Positions 25,153 to 35,659 of a DNA stretch of 64,000 nucleotides are shown in pieces. A program made the position numbers and the translations under genes. The notes beneath the pieces are model-generated. The model made no database searches, was not told the origin of the DNA, and saw only the letters and a list, made by a program, of their open reading frames with translations. Location of the stretch: assembly GCA_036937835.1 (NCBI GenBank), contig CM072876.1, positions 17,141,001 through 17,205,000 on the forward strand. The letters run 5' to 3'. Source of the DNA: Pampus argenteus. Its lineage: Eukaryota > Chordata > Actinopteri > Scombriformes > Stromateidae. Positions within the stretch are counted from its first letter, which is position 1; every line of letters starts with the position of its first letter.

Positions 25153-25674
25153 TATGTGTGTCATAGACTGGTGGTGGCACAAGGATCTTTTAAAATAATA
25201 ATATTAAATTAATATTTAAAAAAAAAAAAAAATACTTGGCCCAAAACGTTTGAGAATTATTGCCTAAGATAATTGAGTGTTGAAGGAGACTATTAAAACA
25301 TACAAACCTAGAACTGCTCATCTTGTGTTTTGATGTTGAATGAATGAAATCAACTTTGGTGCAATGACGCAATACAAGTATCAAGTTAGGAGTGAAACTC
25401 CTGAGACATTAAACGTAAAAAGGTGTAAAATCCATACTGCACAGAAGCTGCATATAAAAAAATAGCTTTAAAGTTTAAGCTTAAATGTGGACTTGGGGAA
25501 AGGTGGAGAGAGAATAAATGTGTCATATTCAAGACTTACTGACAAAGACACATCTTACAGCAACAGTGACACAACCAAAGAAATGACCAAATGCATGAAA
25601 GCCCATGTATATAACACACAGCACAGTCAGCCAGGGGCGTCACTGGGTATTAAGGCGGGGCTTAGTCCTCAGGA

Positions 25675-25729
25675 GATGGACAGAAGATGGACAGAAGATG
25701 GACAGAAGGTGGACAGAAGGTGGACAGGA
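25675..25729. repeat. 11-bp minisatellite, five units
   Basis: Five tandem copies of GATGGACAGAA; units 4 and 5 carry GGTGG and unit 5 ends in GGA. It sits about 40 bp inside the hAT terminus and may be a local expansion within the element's end region. Confidence 0.88.
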
Positions 25730-25937
25730 TGTGAGCGAATGTAGCATATGAGCACAAAACTTCACAAACAGAGAAATTATTTGTTATTATCATTTAAGTA
25801 CGACAAACATCAGTTTGAACAGTAACACTATGTTCACAGTATTAACAAGTAAAAAAAGGGCTACAATTGCCATTGAACCAAGTTCATTCACTTGGTGGAT
25901 GGAAGTATCAAAGAATGCCGTCTGTTTTTAAGAGTGG

Positions 25938-26207
25938 CTAAATGATCTGTTGTGACTGATGCTGAAGCTCCTCTTTTTCAGATGACATGAGTGCTAGACT
26001 GTAAAGTCTTTTCTGACTCACTGTTTGACGGAGACAGGAATGCAGCCGACGTAGGGCAGTGAAGGACCTTTCACATGAGCAGCTGCTTACAGGTACTGTT
26101 AGGATGGTTGCCTTCAAAGAGGGAAACATGTTTGAATCAAGAAGGTTGTCCACAGTATATATATAGAATATATAGAAACACAGTGGATGCTCCAGAAGGA
26201 AGTCATC
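25938..26207 (-). pseudogene. hAT transposase C-terminal fragment (ZMYM1/P52rIPK-like type)
   Basis: The minus-strand frame, open from the stop at 26208 to 25938, contains FPSLKATILTVPVSSCSCER followed by SFTALRRLHSCLRQTVSQKR and LYSLALMS. This fits the hAT dimerisation region of the subfamily related to ZMYM1 and the 52-kDa PRKRIR-like proteins: (V-P-V/T)-x-S-x-x-C-E-R-S-F-S-x-L-(R/K)-x-L-(K/R)-x-x-L-R-x-(T/S)-(M/V)-x-Q-x-R-L-x-x-L-A-L. The zinc finger and catalytic core are absent. About 18 codons upstream of the conserved part are Tyr/Ile/Phe-rich sequence from a TA run and probably not original. It is followed by about 300 bp and then the CAGGGGCG terminus, as expected for the 3' end of such an element. 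Confidence 0.78.
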
Positions 26208-26210
26208 TTA

Positions 26211-26546
26211 GATAGTATATGGTAACACTTAACTCAAGAAACCAGGACCTTCATAATGCATTTCAGACTGACTCGCTAGCTCAGTAGCAGCGTTGTAACT
26301 TTTGACGATATCGTAAAACAATAAAGAGATTGTGGATTTTCAGTGTTGTGGGCGTTTTCTATATGAACAGGTGGAACTGATTGATAATAAAGCACTGAAG
26401 GGTTCTCACTACCTTACACCATAAAACGAGGAGACAGTGATAGATTCATGATCATATTTAAGTGAATAATAACAGGTTATATATTTATTGATTTAAACAC
26501 ATTCTGGCTTTTATTGTAAAACAAAAATATGATACAATCGAAGACA
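26211..26546. other. Non-coding stretch, no gene seen
   Basis: AT-rich, no supported feature. Confidence 0.4.
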
Positions 26547-26571
26547 CCCCCCCACCCCCACCCCCATCCCC
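26547..26571 (-). other. G-quadruplex / i-motif candidate
   Basis: Four C runs of 7, 5, 5 and 4 separated by 1, 1 and 2 bases on the plus strand, giving four G runs on the minus strand. This fits the standard quadruplex pattern with very short loops. Confidence 0.75.
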
Positions 26572-27787
26572 AAAAAAAAGCCTTATCAAAAAGTATCAAA
26601 TCCAATTGATCAATACATTAATCAATTGGTGGGAAGACAGATGCTTGGAGAGAGATTCCAAACTAAGATGCTACAATATCAGAATTGCGCTACGTTTTCC
26701 ATACTTGCTTGCATGTTAGCAAGAAGATTCTGGCCACACATTTGGCAACTGGAACGACTGAAATGTTTAACATGACAGATGGAGACAATAATATACACTC
26801 AAGATTTTAAAATATTCCATATCTGGCTTGGGGTGCATGTGAACCCATATCTCTATCATCTCTATCTGATAAAGGACTGTACCAAGTTCTCAATCCATTT
26901 ATTACACCAAGACGGTTTACCAAGTGAGCATTATACAAGCGACATTCACAATGTTGAACCTGAGGAAGATTCTGACGGATCAAAACATATGTTGTCCATT
27001 AGAGACATCAAGTAGCAAGCCGCGCGGCAGGGGTTTCTGTGTTTTGTAGTCTACAGCTATATGTAATATAATATAATCTCCCAACATTATCCATACAGTG
27101 GGTCTGTACACACCTCCTGTACATAAGAATGTTTCAATATGCAACGCCAGGGTTTGTAATGGACAGCTGGTGTGACAGGAGTGACACATTGCCTTAGGCA
27201 TATTAGAGAAGGACCTGCAGTCAGGAGGCAGCGGTTGAGTGTCTACTTCCTTCTATACCGGTGCAATGTATAGGACACCTTGCAGTCTTCAGCATTAACC
27301 CAGTATTTCCACTGTCATCAGGAGACTACATTTTATTGAAATGTGACAGTATCCATCACAATCTAATCATGGTACTGATCCGAATGATTATACAGCTATT
27401 GATCAAAAGATTGGATTGACCAGCTCCTACACACACTTTACAGATCTCCGGGTGCTGAGCATACTTTTAAGAGTAATATAAAACATACCATCATATTGAT
27501 TAAAAGAAGAACATTGGTTGTGATAGTGGGCTATATTAAGCTATTAGATGGCAAAAAGAAAAGCCAGTCAGAGACAGCCATCAGTCACAGTCCTGACCGC
27601 GTCACGTCGGTCTTTTGTACAGATTGTACTTGTCGCCAGGACCAGCACTAGGTTCTGGTTGGTTCCAATATAAGTGCAATCCCCATAAAACTATAATTTC
27701 TTATTACACAATACCAGCTGTCCAAAAGATCTTAAACGCTTAAAACTTTAACATATGCACATTACAAACATTAGCATTAGCATTAGC
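26572..27787. other. Non-coding stretch, no gene seen
   Basis: No supported gene. A small 9-bp inverted repeat CCAATTGAT/ATCAATTGG (26602-26610 and 26621-26629) is visible. Confidence 0.4.
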
Positions 27788-27858
27788 TCCTGATGAGCAG
27801 GTTGGCACCTTGCATGGCAGCTTCTACCATCAGCTTATGAATGTGTGTATGTGTGTGT

Positions 27859-27934
<76 letters not shown>

Positions 27935-28028
27935 GTGTGTGTGTGAATGGGTGAATGTTGACATGTACTGTAAAGCGCTTTAAGTGGTCAACTGACTGGA
28001 AAGGCACCATAGTATAAGTTACCGTTTA
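27788..28028 (+). repeat. Teleost dispersed repeat carrying an expanded (GT)n
   Basis: The left part (GCAGGTTGGCACCTTGCATG, then GCAGC and CCATCAG) and the right part (GAATGGGTGAATG, then TGTAAAGCGCTTTAAGTGGT) are the two halves of a repeat common in fish. In family members they are joined by a short TGTGTG stretch. Here that stretch has grown to about 105 bp of GT with TATG and GAGT interruptions (27841-27945). The usual AAAGCGCTATATAAA ending is diverged. Confidence 0.65.
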
Positions 28029-29339
28029 TAACTTCTCAGAGTGGAATGACAGCAAGTATAAAACATCACTTACACAATACTGCACATTACAGTGCTGAAT
28101 CCACGTAAACTTGGTCATAGTATTAGCATTGCATAGCATTGTAATCGTCTGGGTATAACTGTTAAAAATTAGCCCGAGCCCGAGGTGTTGCAACAAACAG
28201 GTATTACAAGGAAATTAGAACCCTGTGGCTCATTGAAAAAGTTTTATCTCAATTGCTTAAAAAATGACTTCATGGTTATTAATTCAATTCCAAGTAACTA
28301 ACACATATTTCTGTCTAACATACATTAGTCCCACAGAGTGTGTGTTAGCACACAGCAAGCCCACAGAGTAAAGAATACCTTTAATATGACAGGACCCATG
28401 GTTCACCAAGTAATAACTGTGAGTATTGTGCAGGAAACATCCCACATAATATACAATATAACGTCTTTGGGTGATCCCAAAGAGCTGTAGATTAAATTGA
28501 GCTCAGCAGCTCAAGGATCATTTCCTTTGGGCCCTTGTTAAAATAAAAAAAAGTAATATACATAAAACAGTATAAGCTGCTATATGATATTCTCTCTCTT
28601 TTTAGGGGGGAATAATCACTTTTGTCGATTTCACTTTCTGGGCAGCTAGTGTGCCCCACGCAGTCAAGATTCCCCTTTCAATTATTTCCAGTATGGAGAA
28701 ACTGTGGTTTAAATAACCTGAAATGTGCAGAAGAACCACAGCAGGCACTCCAGTGTTCTGGCTTCCAAATGAGTGCCACTTGTCAAGGTCACGCCGCAAT
28801 CCGTTATAAATTTGTCCTCTGACAATAACTTCCTGGGGTCCTCCCTTCCTTTTGTTAGAACAGCTCGATCTCTCGCCGTACGTGTTTACAGAAATCAGCA
28901 GCATCAGTTGCCTGCAGACAGCCAATTGAAGATTTCGCCCCCCGCATCTTTTCAAATGACCATGTAATGTGACCACTGTAGCTTAGATCTGATCAGGAAG
29001 ATATGTCTTAGGGAGAGGATAATGATGCCTGCAGATGAGATTGCCTCGTCACATTGTGGCTCCAGTCTACAGTTTGTATAAAAGAAAGGCTGACAAAGCT
29101 TTATTGTCGCTGAAAATATGCAATGAAATGGATACACGGAGGGTGTGAAAATGTTTACTGTTTCCTACAGTTTTTATATCGCACACCAGATTTAACTTAA
29201 ACACTATCACAAAGCAGGACTAATGGTCTAAAGCCCAGCTAACAGCCTCTAGAAGCTGCAGTGTTCATTACACCCTGCAATATTAAAAATGAAGGGCCTC
29301 AGTATGCTTCAAACATGGTGCTTTTACAACCCGCTTTTC
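28029..29339. other. Non-coding stretch, no gene seen
   Basis: A 124-codon open frame on the minus strand (28602-28976) has no recognisable domain, overlaps plus-strand frames of similar size and lacks clear splice signals; I do not treat it as a gene. Confidence 0.4.
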
Positions 29340-29960
29340 AACATCTGACTTTGAGGACCAATTTCAGGACCTTTCTAGAACTGACGACCCATCGACTATT
29401 CCCGCTTCACACAGTGATTGATCAGGTGTGATGAGGTGTGAAAGTAGGCAGCGTTTGAACATTTTTCATGTGCAAAGCTGAGCACAACTCCATCAATGCC
29501 TTCAAAGAAAGACTGTCTGAGAGTATGCGCTGCTAGCCTCATTTTAAGATCATTTCATCTCTTCCAACTTTATAATGACAGACTTTTGGCCTCAGCCTCC
29601 CAGGACTTTTTTGTGGACCAAAACAACTACACAGATACCTTTTGAAAGGGGGGTTGGTCTCAGTCTGGTCACTTCTGGAGTGGTTCATCTGTGGTGGGAA
29701 CATCAATCTGACCCAACAAGGTGAACTCTGCAGGTTTACATGCTGTGATGTGGATGAGCAAAATCAACATTTAGTAGCAGCTAGCTGGAGAATGAATGGA
29801 TCCAGCCTAAAATAACAATGAAGTATGTTGACTTCTTGGTTTTCAGGCAGATTTGACCTTGAGGAATTTCTTCCTGTTTACATTCTCGCTCCCAGACGCA
29901 TCTGACCAATAAGAGGGGAAAACGTTCTCACGTGGCTTTCAGTGATGCTGTACGTTGACT
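29340..29960 (+). repeat. Possible old dispersed repeat
   Basis: Phrases such as CATCTGACCAATAAGAGG and ACGTTCTCACGTGGCTT are reminiscent of a fish repeat seen elsewhere, but boundaries and family are uncertain. Confidence 0.3.
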
Positions 29961-31324
29961 TTTTTTCTCTGTGAAAAGAAAAAAAAAAGTTCACCAACTC
30001 ATCCACCGATTCGAACGATTGTTCAAACGACTGTTATATGTAACCTAGATACCCAGATGTCCGTTGACATGCATGCTATGACAGCGGTGCTTAGCCTCTG
30101 GAACTTGCTCAACAATTTGCGTTGGGAATCAGCATATTTTATATCTGATTTATTATTTATATTTATTGAAACATCTTGTGTACAAAGTTGACATTTTGGC
30201 TTGATGATGGCACAAGAGGAAAGTCAATCATTAGAAAGGATCGTCTGTAGACTGAAGATCCTGAGCAGCATTTATGTGACGGTGACCAGTGATCAGAGCT
30301 GGGAAGACCAAGCAAAAAAAAAAGGAACATTCTGCAGTAATTAGTGATATAATGATTTTGTCCTCTACTTGCGTGCTCCCTTAAAATCACTACACGAATC
30401 CCTGCTGACTGTCACAACCAATACAGCCACTTTGCACATTTATCCAGCCTGACATCCTGGCCAACCTCCCCATGAAATACTCCAGGTCCAGCTATGGCTG
30501 CTGGAGTACAGCCAGAGGCAAGAAGTGAGGGGATGTGGAGGTGAAGACATAAAAACGGATCGGGGCCAGGGGGGGTGTTCATAAACTCGGCAGCACTGAG
30601 TTGTGATGTGATTAATGCAGGTGAAAAATATTCACCTCATTCAAAGAAAGTCTTCAGAGACCTACAGCAGACAGTCCCGAACAACAGAGAACCTGTTTCC
30701 AGGATCTGATGGGAGATTTATGAGCAGCTCCTTCTGAGAAACATCTATCAACATTCGAGGTTTGGACAACAATGGTACAGTACAGTAGATCATAGTTGAA
30801 GCAGGAAGTTGGGATGTAAATTGTGATGAATGTTTATAACAGACAATCCATTCTGCCCATGGATGTATTGATGATGAACTGGATTAATATTTGACCTACC
30901 AGGGCAAACTATAAACACAAAAATACAAAAAAAAATAATGTCAATGCTGTGTGTGCTTTTTGTCCTTGAGAAAGTAATATTCATTTATTATTTTTCTACA
31001 TTTTATTTTAAGTCCAATATTTATCTGCAAATCTTAACAGCAGCATGTCTGTAAACTACTGATTTGTTTTGTTTGTAAGTGATTCAGAATATGTCTGAAA
31101 TATTAATATTAATTCATGTATTGCATATTTTATATACATTTATTTGTTACTCTTTTAAAATAAGCTCTTATCACACGTTTCCATAGTGTTGTTTATAACT
31201 GAAAGGGTTACAGGTACAGTAGATGGGCATGAGGGTGAGGTATGTGGTTTAAAAATGTTTAAAACATGTGATAGTGTACACTTTTTTGTTGCGTCGTTTA
31301 ATAAGTATGCACATAGCACTTTCT
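29961..31324. other. Non-coding stretch, no gene seen
   Basis: AT-rich with short A runs; nothing supported. Confidence 0.4.
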
Positions 31325-31645
31325 GTCAGGCCGGAAGTCAATCGGGACTCAAGAGTTGAGGTGTCAGTGAGCCGATTTATTTGGTATAATCAACAAAAAA
31401 CACTCCAAGCATGAGATAAAACACTTTGGCACAGGACAAAGGGAGACACAGAGCTTATATAGACACATAGATGGTTAATGGGGAACAGGTCAATCAGGAA
31501 TCACAGCAATAGGTGACACACACGGGAAGGGCAAGAGATTTGAAACAAGAGGATGGGTAAATTTCAAAATAAAACAGGAAGTCAAGAGACACACAGCACA
31601 AGAACACCAACATATCAATACGTTGTGACACTTTCAGGTACTTAT
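31325..31645 (+). repeat. Teleost dispersed repeat, LTR- or UTR-like
   Basis: A purine-rich segment with landmarks CGGAAGTCAATCGGGACTC, TTTATTTGGTATAATCAACA, GGTGACACACACGG, TTTCAAAATAAAACAGGAAG and TGTGACACTTTC. This order resembles the flanking regions of retroelements repeated in fish genomes. No coding part is attached. Confidence 0.4.
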
Positions 31646-33132
31646 CACACAATGTCATATGCTGTAATCCAGCCTCTACGATGTGAAGTTTGACAGTTAT
31701 ACCAGTCATAACAAGCAGTTCTCAATAAGGAGAGAAATAGAGTTTTAACTTTGAGAACTGCCCGGGCAGTTAATTAATCTAAATAAATTGATCGATGTTC
31801 CTAAAGTGCACTATTGAAAGATTCCCCTAGACATCGGGCATTGTAAACACTAGTTTGTTTTGTCCATTGATTACCATTTGGACCTTCCAGCTAGAACCAA
31901 ACCTGATACAAATCCGCCACTTTGTTTTCTCCACTGTGTGCTGCTGCTACATGAGATTATTAAAACTGAATATCTGGATCCGTGCATGGATTTAAGCCCA
32001 CATGTTCTTTTCCTATTATGTTGGACTAAAATGTTCAAACACAATTATCCAAAACAGAATCCCAATACATGTCAAGTGATAAATGATATTCATAATTAGT
32101 ATCAGTTGCTTTCAGTTGATTTCATTGACTATGTGTAGTAATTAGGGGGAGCGTGATGCGCTAAATACTCTCAGGGGAATATAAACTAATGAGAGCAACA
32201 GAGAAAACATATTTCCTCCTGCTACCTAGGGACCAGCCCCTGACTTTTAAAATAACAGCTAAGCAAAACATAACTTTAGGATGACTTTAATAATCCTAAA
32301 CATAATTTCAAAACCAGTTTTTTGACAGTGTGACACAATGAGGACAGGCTCTGTTGTTCTGGAACACAGTTTGACGACAGAAGATTAAAAGATATATGAA
32401 GGGAATAGATAACAGCGCGCCGGAGATCAGATGTACCGGTATACGCATTGTAGATATGACAGGACAATAGAGGAAGAACAACTATAGCAGAGGAAAACCA
32501 GAAAATATGAAATATTACCAGTAGTGTAACAAGTGAAAAAGGTGCAGAGCCAGTTTTCTTTCAGCTCTGATGTGGATGATATAAACTATACTGTATCATT
32601 TGAGTCCAACTGGCATGCAGCCTACAACCTCCATGAATGTAAAGAGTTGTTTTAGTATTGTCATGCCAGTAGGTCAGCATCATTCACCTGAACACATATA
32701 AGCTGTAACAATCAGTTGGAAAACTATTCAGCATTCAGTAACACTTTTTTTATATAATTTGCAAGAATTTAACATGTTATTTACAGGACATTTTGCAAAG
32801 ATGGTCGTGTTATTCAGTGAATATAAGGAGTTGGTAAGTACCAATTCATAGTTGTTAATCTGCAAGAATTGTAATAAATTAAACCCCTAACAATTATTAA
32901 GATAGATAGAAAATATGTTGTATTAGTACTGTCATATTAGATTCTCTATTAAAAACTTCTTAATGAGTGTGTTTCCCAAATACTAACAAATTATGTAATC
33001 CTGTCAAAGAAATGCCTTTAGAATGAATATTTTTTTTTTTTTTCTATTTATGTTATATTTTATACCAGCCTCTACGTGTGACATGTGTGCTCTGAGTGGG
33101 TAGAGTAGAGTGGGTCTATCAGAATGTGTTGC
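31646..33132. other. Non-coding stretch, no gene seen
   Basis: AT-rich; nothing supported. Confidence 0.4.
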
Positions 33133-33158
33133 CTGCTGCTGCTGCTGCTGCTGCTGCT
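33133..33158. repeat. (CTG)n microsatellite
   Basis: Eight uninterrupted CTG units. Confidence 0.9.
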
Positions 33159-34254
33159 AGAAATGCTAACAGAGGCTAAGCAGTTCTTTAGAGCTGAGGG
33201 CAGTGATAGGGTCAGATTTCTCTTTGGGTTTTCTTTCAAAAGGTTTCAACACTTTAACATTATTGTCTTTTGACCCAATAGTTATTTGCTGTAAAATATG
33301 TATTCATATATCTTATTTTTATATTTATTATGGACCATTTTCCAAACCATACAAAGCTGTTAGGTGCTGTGCTTTAGCAGATGCTAGAATGGATGTGATG
33401 AATGAAAGTACACTCATTCATATGGATTGGGAGAGCTCTATTATTAGATAAATGCAGTGTCACACTGTCATTGGGAGTTTGTGTGAGTTTATGTCCAGTA
33501 GTTTATTTGGTTTAAAAACTGTTCACAAACAGTTATTAAGGTACATAGTTGTTCAAAGCTGAAAGTTGTTGGAGCTTCCAGACAGTTTGACTGGTCATCA
33601 CAGGGAAACACAGGTGCGCTGGCTTAATGATATAGCTCACTGGGATCATTTCATTAGACATAGACATCATTAATGCCATTAGATACAGCTGTGTTTTCCT
33701 GCTGTGAATTAATATTAAAATGTCTATTTAACATGCTATAATTTAAACCGTGACAATGAGTGAGTATGGACCACAATTAAAAGGACCTTAACCGAAAGCA
33801 TGATACACATGAATGGTGTATGGGGAATATTTATGAGAATATGTGGATGTCAATGACACAGCCTATAATGGCTGCATTTGCTGGGGAGGAAACTAGTTGC
33901 TGCTATAACTCGCTCATTCACAGCACTTGTGATGTGTGTTGATGAGCATGTTGCTTTCAGGTTCCCATCTAGACCAGTACACACAGCAGCTCCAATACAC
34001 TGTATGTCCCACCTGGTCCCAGGCTCTCTCTGTCAGTTAGTTATGATGATTAAACACTACTCACTTTAGGAAAATGAAAAAAAAGCAAAACAAACTACAA
34101 TATTGTTGTGCAAGCATTCGTTTGAGAATGAAACTCGCATTATGAAACATTAATGAAACAAATGGAACAAGTGTGGGTGTTATTATGGATGTTATGACTG
34201 AAACTTTTCTCTTCGCGATCAGTTTAAGATACAGTTAAAAATAATGTGACGTGA
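33159..34254. other. Non-coding stretch, no gene seen
   Basis: AT-rich; nothing supported. Confidence 0.4.
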
Positions 34255-34437
34255 GCAGCAGCAGCTGAGCGTGGAGGCCTGCGGAGTGAACCCAGCCTCA
34301 TTTTCACTCTCCCAATCAATATGTATCCTGTTTGCTGCAATAGTTCAACAGGTTCTTTACCAGCATATGGTGTGACTGTGGGATTCCCAGCAGGTGGTAA
34401 ATCCTGCAGCGTGAATGCATCTCCAGCAGCTGCGGAT
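34255..34437 (+). other. Exon-like open segment ending at a donor consensus
   Basis: A frame open from 34255 runs through an ATG at 34321 and meets GAT|GTAAGA at 34437/34438, a strong splice-donor match. The sequence is richer in GC and CpG than its surroundings. The translation (around the ATG: MYPVCCNSSTGSLPAYGV) resembles no protein I know. No good acceptor lies upstream, so if real it would be a first exon. The complementary strand is also open here for 158 codons (34224-34700), which weakens the case for either strand. Chance is quite possible. Confidence 0.2.
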
Positions 34438-35452
34438 GTAAGAATTATTTTTTTTTTACATTTCACTGCAAAGCCAGACACGTGTGACATTTTCTCTCTC
34501 CTGTTGCAATAGGTGACTGTAACCGCAAAAAAAAAATACATACCGATCCATTCCTGACATTTAAAAACACAGAGTCTTGCCATATTATCACTGAAAATCT
34601 TACACGCCGGCTCGACTGTGTCACCTCGACAAGTAAACAAAATCCTCGAGATGACAATAGATTGGTGTTTTTGAAAAGTTTGACTGACGTCTCTTTTCAA
34701 GTGCTTATCAGCGGTGTGTTCCCCGCTCCTGCAGAGGACATGGAATCATGCTGTCATCATCAGCCAATACATCGCTAACATTAACAAAAACATTTAGCAT
34801 GAAAGAGCTGTTAGTTTTGTGATCCCAGACATGACTTTCTTTGGGAGCTAGCACATTATGGTCCATATATAAAGACCTGACTGGTAAAACTGCCCTCCAG
34901 AGAGAGAGACGCACTTCAGTGGCTGATGGCTCATTCCCTGCATGTGGCATTCCTTTTATTGGAGGTGACTCCTGAATGGCAGCCTGTCTTTTTCACAACA
35001 ATCTGAAAACTCAGTCTTCCTGTCAGCAGGCGCTGCCTTCCCAGCAAGGTATTAGACCTCCAGTGAATTAATAAACTCCCTTCGCCAGACAAAACAAAGT
35101 TTTACATGGCTGTATTTCAGTGATAAAGCACAGACGTCAAACGATAACAACAGCAAAAACACAATGATAAAAGCTTTGAAAATGTTTGCATGATAACATA
35201 TCCTAAGGGACTTTCAAATAACATCTCAGAACAAACAAATAGAAGAAGCAGATAATTATCTATTATCTAATACTACTATGTGAAGGAAGATGTTGGAATC
35301 TGGGTCATACTTAATTTGAATAAATCCAGTGCTAATATCCAACTTATTAACAAGTGATATTAAAAAAGTTCGAGTTTCAGATGAGACAGAAGCGGGAAAA
35401 GTAGAAGTAGGAGATAATATGTTGGTTCATCTTCAGGTCAGAGGCGGATTTC
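34438..35452. other. Non-coding stretch, no gene seen
   Basis: Nothing supported. Confidence 0.4.
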
Positions 35453-35659
35453 AAGAGCTGGCCAATCAGAACAGAGTTGGCCTTAAAGAGACGGGTTTGA
35501 GACAGAGGCTGAGAGAAACTAAGGGGCTGCAGGAAGGGTCAGTGCAGGATAAATACGGCTGAGGTTGTTTTTTTTCATTTTAAAATATGCAAATATATTC
35601 CATTAGAGCCCCAAATAAAAAGAAATATAGATCTGAAAATGTGCAGGATACCTCTTTAA
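35453..35659 (+). repeat. Teleost dispersed repeat fragment
   Basis: Landmarks AGAGCTGGCCAATCAGAACA, CCTTAAAGAGACGG, TTGAGACAGAGGCTGAGAG and the end CTGAAAATGTGCAGGATACC followed by TCTTTAA match the 3' part of a common fish repeat that usually ends GAAAATGAGCATAATA...CCTTTAA. The 77-codon open frame across it is incidental. Confidence 0.55.

Larger units (their letters stand above)
25632..26207 (-). mobile_element. Truncated hAT element, one terminus left
   Basis: The outer end at 25632 begins CAGGGGCGTCACTGG and continues with GGCGGGGCTTAG, typical of one hAT terminal repeat type in fish. A minus-strand transposase fragment lies inside it. No matching CGCCCCTG end is visible beyond 26207, so the element has lost its 5' part. 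The copy differs in type from the one at 17.5 kb, which has TAGGGATG ends. Confidence 0.6.

Noticed and set aside
26602..26629. 9-bp inverted repeat CCAATTGAT/ATCAATTGG
   Set aside because: Short and AT-rich, expected by chance in a window of this size.
28602..28976. 124-codon minus-strand open frame
   Set aside because: No domain or motif recognised; plus-strand frames of similar size cover the same bases.
34224..34700. 158-codon minus-strand open frame
   Set aside because: No recognisable domain, no splice context and no family resemblance. It overlaps a plus-strand candidate, so it is probably composition-driven.
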